Assembly (NCBI GenBank): GCA_027578815.1
Contig: JANBTH010000106.1
Location: 1-34,631 of the forward strand
DNA length: 34,631 nucleotides
Direction: 5' to 3'
From: Coemansia sp. RSA 1804
Taxonomy: Eukaryota; Kickxellomycota; Kickxellomycetes; Kickxellales; Kickxellaceae
The position numbers were made by a program, and so were the translations under genes. The notes beneath the pieces were generated by a model. That model was not told the DNA's origin. It searched no databases and saw nothing but the letters and a program-made list of their open reading frames with translations. Positions 28,154 to 34,631 of this stretch are shown piece by piece (the stretch's first letter is position 1; each line of letters opens with the position of its first letter).

Positions 28154-28984
28154 TTAAGGCAGAGTAAAGGCAGACTCGGACTTGCGCTGGTAGCTGATGC
28201 GGCGGGGGCACGTGTCGGCGCCCCAGGGATCCACAGGGAAGTAGCGGTCGCGGCCCAGCACCTTGAACCACAGCCACACCTCCTGCATGCGGCGGCCCCT
28301 GCATTTGACGTTAGGGTCCACTCCCCACGCAGCGCGGATCGCAGCCTTGAACTCCTCCAGCGAGTACGTGGCCTTTGGGCGGCGCCCAGACTCGGGCTGC
28401 GTAGGCACAATGCCCGACGCATTGAGGGCGCGGTAGACATCGTAGTGCGCGCGCAGGTCAAGCACCTTGCGGAAGTACTCCGACACCTCCTGCTGCGGCG
28501 CGTAGGCAACCGGGTCGTAGCAGCGCGGATGCAGCGTGGACACGCAGGTGCCGTGCTTGACCCATTCGTGGGTCCAGAACCAGTTGTTGTCGCCCTTGTT
28601 GGACGGCCAGTACGTGGCCATGTCGCCGGCCAGCTCCAGATCCGTTCCGCTCTCAATTATGGCGCTGACATTGGTGTAGGCGCGAGCGCTGTCGCATCCG
28701 CCGCTCGGCAGCTGCTTTCCCTTGCATGTGTCGGGCCACAGGCCGTGCACCGTGAAGGCGTCGCTCGGGCCGAACCGCGAGTCCCACTGCAGCGCCATCA
28801 CCAGCAGACCGTTTTCTGGCGAGCAGCAGGGGTCCGCTGCTGGGCCCTGGCACGAGACTGCGTCGATGGGGCACGACTGCCACGGATTCCCGCGCTTCTC
28901 ATTGGCGCCAGGCTGCTGCAGCACAGCCGCCGAGGCTGCAATCGCCGGCGCGCCGGCGGCAAGGAGGCCGAAGAGGAATTTCAT
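28154..28984 (-). CDS. Secreted RNase T2 family ribonuclease
   Basis: The 276-aa product has a signal peptide (about 1-20, ending A-S-A-A). CAS1 is present with H80 in F-T-V-H-G-L-W-P-D, and CAS2 with H139, E140 and H144 in W-T-H-E-W-V-K-H-G-T-C, so all catalytic residues are in place. At least ten cysteines, including C38, C45, C53, C54 and C147, fit the fungal RNase T2 disulfide pattern. Two N-glycosylation sequons (N105 and one in N-A-S) are present. It should cleave single-stranded RNA through a 2',3'-cyclic phosphate, outside the cell or in the vacuole. No intron is needed. It lies upstream of and parallel to the FAS-like gene, and is divergent from the PP4R1-like gene. Confidence 0.93.
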   Translation of the reverse strand: MKFLFGLLAAGAPAIAASAAVLQQPGANEKRGNPWQSCPIDAVSCQGPAADPCCSPENGLLVMALQWDSRFGPSDAFTVHGLWPDTCKGKQLPSGGCDSARAYTNVSAIIESGTDLELAGDMATYWPSNKGDNNWFWTHEWVKHGTCVSTLHPRCYDPVAYAPQQEVSEYFRKVLDLRAHYDVYRALNASGIVPTQPESGRRPKATYSLEEFKAAIRAAWGVDPNVKCRGRRMQEVWLWFKVLGRDRYFPVDPWGADTCPRRISYQRKSESAFTLP

Positions 28985-29414
28985 GCTCTGCTAATTGAAG
29001 GCGAGAAATGATGAATATTGGTTGGTAAAAGTATGAGGCGCAAAAGAAGCACAATTGCTGAAAAGCAGCGCAGCGGAGCAGAAAGGGGAAAAGGCCAAAG
29101 AAAGGAACGCACGCCAATCCGGGAACGCTCGCTGTGAAAGGAAAGAAGAGCAGCGCTTAATTAATCCCAGCCAAACACCAAATGCGATCAAGTGATCAGC
29201 CGGCATGGGCTCTTTTCCAGAGCTCCGGTGGCATGGTGAATAATGGCAACAACGAAAACAAGTGGTTCTCCGCAGGACATTAATGTTTCTTCGCTTCCTC
29301 TGTTTGCTTGTTTGCTTGTTTGCTTGTTTGCTTGTTTATTCGACCAATTCTCCAGCAGTGTACATTTATTTATATTAATACAGCTAATTTTCTATTCTCT
29401 CTATTCTTGTGGAC
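28985..29414. promoter_or_regulatory. Divergent promoter region between RNase T2 and PP4R1-like genes
   Basis: 430 bases serve both start sites. It includes a perfect octamer tandem repeat (TTTGCTTG, four copies, about 29302-29335) and an AT-rich segment (29360-29390) before the start of the plus-strand gene. No ORF is supported. Confidence 0.5.
29302..29335 (+). repeat. TTTGCTTG tandem repeat, four copies
   Basis: Four perfect octamer copies lie in the 5' region of the PP4R1-like gene. It is a microsatellite without known role. Confidence 0.8.
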
Positions 29415-31139
29415 ATGGCAGGTAAGACATGGCAGCAAGAAGGAAGTCGCTCTCCTTTGTAAAGCAGGGGAGGCTTTGTCTTGTTTGTGCGGATGAGGCT
29501 ATGACTTGCTAATTGGCACACGCTGGACTGGGCTGGAATGTAATGGACTGAGGGAGTATCTTCTTCGGCTTGCCCTTACACAACCTATGGCTCTTGTTCT
29601 AAACAACTAACATTCTCCTTTGCTCTTGTTGGCTAGATTTCGGATTCGACTGGGAGGCGGCCAACAGCGATGACCTCCTGGAGCCGATGGTGGAGGACAA
29701 GCAAAAGGAGCTGGAGGTGGAGCAGCTGGAGCACAAGGAGGAGAATCTGGGGCCGTTCGAGGTGTTCTGCCAGCGCGCAGCCAGCGTCTACATATACCAG
29801 CGCGTGTGGGCGGCCAAGGAGGTTGGGCGGCTGCTTGCAACAGAGGAGTCGCACGAGGTGGCAGCAAACGAGCTGATTCCAATTGCCAGGCGCCTGGCCG
29901 AGGACGGCGAGGTGTTTGTGCGCGAGACGATGGCGCAGAATCTGGAGCCCGTTCTGGAATACTACTACAGCAACAAAAGCGGCGCTGCAGCCAACAGCAG
30001 CAGCAGCAGCGCCGGCAGTGGGAATTGCGAAGATGATGATGGCGGCAGCGAGTGCGATGGCGGAAACGACGAGTTTGGCGCGTGGCTCCATCGAGTGCTG
30101 CTGACGCCGCACACATCGGTGTCGCTGCCTGCGCAGCGGGCGGTTGTAGCGCTTGGGAAGAAGCTGACGTTTGAAACATACCACACGGAGATTGTGCACG
30201 GCGTAATACTGGGTCTGGTGCAGAATCCGGTGCTGCAGCATCTGCAGCGCCAGCGGCGACGCACAAAGGACATGGTTGTCAAGCGCCGCGAGTCGGGCAG
30301 CGGCGACAGCGCGGGCGGCAATGGCGATGACGATGTGCTTGACATCAGCGCTGTGCTCGAGGAGGAGGCGTCGCCGAGCAAAGCGACAATCGCAGCCAAA
30401 ACAGGCGGCAGCGGATTCTTTGTATCTCCGGCGGACGACGAGGCGCGCGTGGAGCAGACACGGCGCAAGCTGCTGATGCTGCACATGATCCATCTGGTTG
30501 CGGCGGAGTTCGGCGCAAAGATGCGGCCGGCGGTGTTTGTTCCTGTGGTGGAGCGGGCGGCGAAGGATCCTGCATTCGAGGTGCGGCGCGATGCGGCGGC
30601 TGTGCTGGGCTCGCTGGCCAAGGCGGTTTCGGGCGATTTGGCCATTGACGTGCTGTTTCCGTGCTTCCAGCGGCTGGCGCAGGACTCGATCTGGCAGGTC
30701 AGACAGAGCGCGGCCCGCCACGCGCTGCCGGGCCTTGCGCTTGTGCTGGCGGCGCGCAGCGGCGCATTCTGCTGTGACAGCAGCAGCAGCAGCAATGCCA
30801 CTGCCGCCACTGAGACCACCGAGCCGTACGCTTACAAGAATCTGATCCAGCGCAGCATCTCCGACAAGCAATGGCTGCAGCTTGTCGAGCGGCTGACTGG
30901 GCCGCGCGAGCAGTCGCAGAATGTGCGCGCAGCTGTGTTCGAGTCGGCTGGGAAGCTTGCGCTGGCGCTGGTGGACTGCGCTCGAGCGCGCGATGCGCTG
31001 GTGAGTCTTGTTGTCGGCGATGTGTCGCGGACGCCCGGCCACGGCATTGGCAGCTCGACGAGTCTGCGCGCAAGCAACGATGACGACGATGGCGATGACG
31101 ACGATGGCGATGGAGGCAGCAGCAGCAGCAGCAATAACC

Positions 31140-31173
<34 letters not shown>

Positions 31174-32572
31174 TAACATCGGCAGCTCCAGCCGGCCGCC
31201 ATTGCGATCCACCCGCGCAGCAGTCACCCGCGATGTCATATACCAGTGCGCCTTCAACTTCCCAGCGCTGCTGGCCTCGCTTGGGCCGCTCGGGTGGGAC
31301 CGGCTGCGCGACACATACATGCAGCTGAGCAAAACCGACAACCACGATGCGCGCCAGACGCTGGCAAGCTCGCTGCACGAGGTTGCGCGCATTCTGGCTG
31401 CCGGCAGCGACGATATCGGCGGACTTACAGTAGCGCTCAACGCAGCGCGGCTGGCGGCAAACCGCATATCGTCGACCGGCGACGATCGGCGCCATCGCGG
31501 CGGGCTTGGCGCAAGCGCAGCTTCCACATACAGCGCCGATCTGGAAAGCGTGCTCTGTCTGTTCCTGATCGATGCGCCCGAGATCAAGATGGCTGCGCTG
31601 CGCAATCTGGGCGATGCGCTGTCGTGGCTGACGCCGGCCAGCCGCATGCGCTGCCTGCCGATGATTCTGCAAGTGTTCAAGCACGACGGCAAGCAGTGGC
31701 GGACGCGCGAGATGATGGCTTCGCAGCTTGTGAAGCTGTGCCAGCTGTTCCCCGCCTCAACCGTCGTTGGCAGTCTTCTGCCGCTGGCTGTGCAATGGGC
31801 CCACGATCCCGTTGCCGGCGTGCGTGCCGCGGTGGCTCCAGCCTTTCCTATTGTTTTTGAGCTGACAAAGCTGGATCCGTCCACGCAGGTCCGCTTCTTC
31901 GAGACTGTGATCTCGTTCTCCCATGCTGCGTCGTTCCGCGGCCGCCTGTTCTTTGTCGAGATCTGCGCTGCGCTGCTGGCTCATGACCAGGACCCGGAAG
32001 CGGATCCCGTCGATTTCGACCAGTTCTTTCTGCCGTCGCTTGCCGCGCTGGCTGCCGACCGCGTTGCCAATGTGCGCATTGCGCTGGCGCGCCTTGTTCG
32101 TCGCATGCTGGAGAACCGCGAGCGGCGTCACAGCGTTTCGGTGTCGCTGAGCGAAATGAAGGACACTGTGGTGGTTTCCTCTGCATCTGCTGCATCTGCT
32201 GCATCTGCTGCATCAAATCCGACTTCTTTGTCGAAGGCCCAGGCGCATCGCTCTGTGGACTCGATGCCTCGGCGACGCGCTCGGCGCAACACCACTCCGA
32301 TGCGCGCACATCTGCTGGCGACGATGCTGCAGCAGCTGAGCAGCGACAAGGACAGAGACGTCCAAGACATTATATCCTCCGTGAAACACTCGTCCAAGCG
32401 CAGTGACAGCAGCTATAAACCGGATTCTACCGGCATTGCCGAGAACGAGGACAATGCTGAAAGTATCAACAATAGCGGCGATATCAGCAGCTCCCTATCG
32501 TCCTTTGTGCAATTTCCGCAACTGTCTGATGAAACATCGGCTGTCTCGTTACCAGATACTTTGCATGAATAG
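29415..32572 (+). CDS. HEAT-repeat protein, PP4 regulatory subunit 1-like
   Basis: Joining a 7-nt coding exon (29415-29421, ATG GCA G) to 29637-32572 gives 980 aa beginning M-A-D-F-G-F-D-W-E. HEAT-type helical repeats occupy about 45-110, 280-480 and 520-830, with typical P-x-F..A-x-D-x-x-x-x-V-R-x-x-A-A-x-x-L-G spacing. The pattern best fits serine/threonine phosphatase 4 regulatory subunit 1, a scaffold that recruits substrates to the PP4 catalytic subunit. An acidic Asp-rich then poly-Ser/Asn linker (about 482-515) splits the solenoid and is encoded by an AGC microsatellite. A Ser/Ala repeat (about 846-862) and an Arg-rich, then Ser/Asp-rich C-terminus follow. Related HEAT scaffolds such as PP2A-A cannot be wholly excluded. 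If the intron is wrong, the fallback ATG at 29687 gives 961 aa. Confidence 0.82.
29422..29636 (+). other. Intron of the PP4R1-like gene, 215 nt
   Basis: The donor is CAG/GTAAGA. An ACTAAC branch site lies near 29605-29610, followed by a CT-rich tract and the acceptor GGCTAG. Removing it extends the frame by 19 codons with an acidic M-A-D-F-G-F-D-W start. Confidence 0.7.
31108..31173 (+). repeat. AGC microsatellite encoding poly-Ser/Asn
   Basis: Runs of AGC broken by AATAAC encode serine and asparagine blocks in the disordered loop of the PP4R1-like protein. Shorter AGC runs occur at about 29996-30010 and 30779-30794. Confidence 0.85.
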
Positions 32573-32857
32573 ACTGACTGGCTTTATCAACCTTTTTTTT
32601 ATTTTTTTTCTCTTATTCTTTTTTATAAAGCGAAATGGGAGGGGAAAAAAAAGCTATCACACGGCTTTTTGCAATTAAGACACAGTCCATGTGATGCTCA
32701 AAGCTTTCTTGTTCTATTTCTATTGCAAACAATATTTATAAAAGAAACCCCCTGGTGCTTTCTATTTCTCTTCTTTGCATTCTCATTATTTTTTGTAACC
32801 ACTATTATTGTAATAATTATTGCTATTTGTAAATTTATTCACATTTTCTCATTCTCC
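32573..32857. other. 3' flank of PP4R1-like gene, entry to second AT-rich island
   Basis: T-rich untranslated sequence with homopolymer runs. TATAAAAG at 32737-32744 lies 121 nt upstream of the small ORF at 32858. Confidence 0.45.
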
Positions 32858-33166
32858 ATGTCTCCACTTTGGCACATTGCCGACTATTACAATCCTTACT
32901 ATGGCAGCTACCGGTATGAGGATATGATAGAGGTGTGCATTTCTCAGATCGACTACTATTCATCTTTTAACCTGTTTAGTATTGTCACGTTTCATGGGCG
33001 CACCCTGCATATGGGCATACCATGTCTGTTGTACCATTATGGCCAATACACTATTTATGCTTCTGGAACCTGCTTTTATATTTACAACAAGCTCGGCCAA
33101 CTTGTAGTCATTCACGTTAATGAGCACATGCACGGATACTACTGGCTTTCCATCAACTACATGTAA
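32858..33166 (+). CDS. Tyr/His-rich small protein, 102 aa, hypothetical
   Basis: The ATG at 32858 opens 102 codons with balanced composition inside AT-rich DNA. The product has 17 Tyr, 7 His and 3 Cys, paired tyrosines (D-Y-Y, P-Y-Y, G-Y-Y), and a regular alternation of beta-prone stretches such as L-V-V-I-H-V. No signal peptide or helix is visible if translation starts here. The frame is open upstream to 32669, but that part translates a T-rich leader into artificial hydrophobic sequence. A TATAAAAG box sits 121 nt upstream. No family is recognised. It could be an orphan gene or a surviving piece of a larger one. Confidence 0.4.
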   Translation: MSPLWHIADYYNPYYGSYRYEDMIEVCISQIDYYSSFNLFSIVTFHGRTLHMGIPCLLYHYGQYTIYASGTCFYIYNKLGQLVVIHVNEHMHGYYWLSINYM

Positions 33167-33571
33167 TTATATTAATTTTCACTGTATTGTATTTTTCACT
33201 GTATATTCTTGTATTTTTAATTCCAATTAATATTAAAAGATTAATAACTTTACTTGTGGCTGCATGAATAAGAAAATTTTAGAATTTCAAATTAAATTAA
33301 GCACAACTGATGCAATCACCACAGGACAGCATAATGGCAAAAGTCACAGGTGGAAATACCTATATATTAATATGTAACATAAATAGCAATAAATCTTGTC
33401 TGCAGTGGCACTGAGTAAAAGATGATTTGCAACTGATGTGCTATAAAAGGCAAGAAAAACAGCCCCTTTGCATCAGCATGCCACTAAATATTGGCCAAGA
33501 ATTTGCACCTAGTTCTAAATAGGTAAATACTTAATTCATTCTTTAGAAACAACTAAAACTAATCTGTAAAA
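33167..33571. other. AT-rich intergenic sequence
   Basis: No gene recognised. TATAAAAG at 33442-33449 lies 130 nt upstream of the next small ORF, and CAACTAAAA occurs about 12 nt before its ATG. Confidence 0.4.
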
Positions 33572-33673
33572 ATGGTCACAAAGGCAGAACTAGAAGCTGC
33601 TGAAACAAAGCTTAGTAAAGCTAACACTGAATATAGAAAAATTGGCAAAAAGAAAGGCACACCTTCAAGATAA
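33572..33673 (+). CDS. Small charged ORF, 33 aa, hypothetical
   Basis: An ATG ORF of 33 codons ending in TAA encodes a Lys/Glu/Ala-rich, helix-prone peptide with a K-K-K cluster near the end. Upstream TATAAAAG and CAACTAAAA resemble those of the 57-aa ORF at 3894. It is short enough to be chance or a first exon. Confidence 0.2.
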   Translation: MVTKAELEAAETKLSKANTEYRKIGKKKGTPSR

Positions 33674-33701
33674 AAGAGAGAATAAACCCTGTATATTGTA
33701 G

Positions 33702-33914
33702 ACTTTAAATTTTCTTTTAATAAAATTACTTTTAAGACTATCTAAAGAAACATCCTCCTTCCTAATAGTGAATATTGGTGCTTTTATAGCCACCGATCAT
33801 CCACTATTAAAAGAGTACACTACTATAGATCAAATCCTAATACGAAAATGCTACTTTTGATGACCAGAGATGTTTACTTTTGCATCGAATGTTAACATTC
33901 CGATCAAATGTTAA
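33702..33914 (+). pseudogene. Decayed coding stretch with two adjacent TGA codons
   Basis: One frame is open for 52 codons from 33702, meets TGA TGA at 33858-33863, then continues 16 codons to TAA at 33912-33914. The peptide character (I-A-T-D-H-P-L-L-K-E-Y, then P-E-M-F-T-F) is protein-like rather than simple AT translation. Family unknown. It has no clear start codon. Confidence 0.3.
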
Positions 33915-33917
33915 CAT
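33889..33917 (+). repeat. Two copies of palindrome ATGTTAACAT, 19 bp apart
   Basis: The perfect 10-bp palindrome occurs at 33889-33898 and 33908-33917. Twin palindromes two helical turns apart could be a dimeric protein-binding site, or chance in AT-rich DNA. Confidence 0.5.
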
Positions 33918-34446
33918 CTCCTATGTCATCATAACACTACTATTATTTTAAATTCACCATGAAAGCTGCTCCAACAATAAAGGATTATCCCAAAAAGTTA
34001 ATTAAATTTGAAGCATAAATTATATTAAAGCCAATATAGGTAATTAAGCTTGTATTATTAGCACTTTATGCACTGTAAATTTATCCACTAGAGACAATTT
34101 TTATTATATTAACCACATGCACATGCATTGACACAATATCACAACAATAAACAAATCATATGACATTGTCAAAAGACACCATAAGAAATAATTTTAAATA
34201 TGGATAATGCATCTTCTGGCATTATGGCTGTGATATTGTGGATTTTAAAAAAATCTAGCCTCACTTTTTTAGTCAATATTTTGTATGAGAACAAAAAAAT
34301 TAATTTATTTTTTAACAGTCAGTAGAATAATATGCAGGATATAATTAAAATCAATATTAATTAATTATTCTGATTATAAAAAGTTTAATTTTACAAAAAT
34401 TTAATATATATCAACACATAAAATATAGGACACTGCCATATAAAAA
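33918..34446. other. AT-rich island sequence with very short ORFs
   Basis: A 19-codon ORF (33959-34018) and a 41-codon ORF (34200-34325, one hydrophobic segment) start with ATG, but neither has recognisable features. Nothing else is supported. Confidence 0.35.
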
Positions 34447-34569
34447 ATGTGCATGACCCCTTTATACAAAGGAAACATGTGACTACCATATCAGGTTTTA
34501 GTTATAAGAACTAATGAACCACATGGTAAAATATACAAATATGAAATTGGAGACCAATTAAAAGTATAA
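34447..34569 (+). pseudogene. Short coding-like stretch with one TGA followed by CTA
   Basis: ATG at 34447 just after a TATAAAAA run, 11 codons, then TGA CTA (34480-34485), then a frame open to TAA at 34567-34569. The second part (V-I-R-T-N-E-P-H-G-K-I-Y-K-Y-E) is protein-like. It is too short to identify. Confidence 0.2.
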
Positions 34570-34604
34570 TAATATCAGTACTAATTAAGGAAATCAATTG
34601 GTAG

Positions 34605-34631
34605 TTAAGGGATCTGCCCTCAAGACTCTGA
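34605..34631 (+). repeat. Dispersed hairpin-rich element, second copy, cut by window end
   Basis: The last 27 bases match 4948-4974 with one mismatch (T to A at the 21st base), same orientation and again beginning with TTAA. The rest of the copy lies outside the window. Confidence 0.8.

Noticed and set aside
4948..34631. The two repeat copies as ends of one 29.7-kb transposon
   Set aside because: They are direct rather than inverted, and the DNA between them is ordinary conserved host genes; dispersed copies are the simpler explanation.
1..34631. CRISPR array or prokaryotic operon features
   Set aside because: No regularly spaced direct repeats with unique spacers were seen, and the genes are eukaryotic with spliceosomal introns.

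Overview
The window looks like nuclear DNA of an early-diverging fungus. The evidence is fungal gene families (a fungal-type fatty acid synthase, an M28 leucine aminopeptidase, a secreted RNase T2), few and short introns, and long pyrimidine-rich leaders. A Kickxellomycotina-like genome is my guess from this style; nothing in the sequence proves it. The DNA is two-toned. A moderately GC-rich gene block (about 5.4-32.6 kb) is flanked by AT-rich islands (about 2.9-5.4 kb and 32.6-34.6 kb). The islands carry short orphan ORFs, decayed coding stretches and two copies of a hairpin-rich repeat.

Layout: a membrane-anchored LEA-2 (NDR1/HIN1-like) protein (1616-2755); the first AT-rich island with a 57-codon ORF, a broken gene on the minus strand and a full copy of the repeat (4948-5044); a weakly supported 197-aa ORF; the AP-2 clathrin adaptor mu subunit (6366-7766); a secreted M28 aminopeptidase (8302-9474); a tandem, same-strand array of four divergent multi-pass membrane paralogs (10395-16075); a giant fused fatty-acid-synthase-type gene on the minus strand (16390-27696, one GC-AG intron, 3733 aa); a secreted RNase T2 (28154-28984, minus); a HEAT-repeat PP4 regulatory subunit 1-like protein with a 7-nt first coding exon (29415-32572); and the second AT-rich island, which begins with a tyrosine-rich 102-aa ORF and ends inside a second copy of the repeat.

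The most interesting locus is the FAS-like megasynthase. It has the beta-then-alpha fused order. The MPT, ACP, KR and KS motifs are intact. The enoyl reductase has lost its catalytic His and FMN-binding loops, the dehydratase has lost its catalytic His, the N-terminal acyltransferase lacks its leading segment and GQG motif, and the C-terminal phosphopantetheinyl transferase is absent. By motif content it should act more like a polyketide-type condensing and ketoreducing enzyme than a saturated fatty acid synthase. The four-gene membrane family beside it, with a shared C-x4-C-x4-D-W ectodomain motif, is the second notable system. No functional link between the two can be proven from sequence alone.
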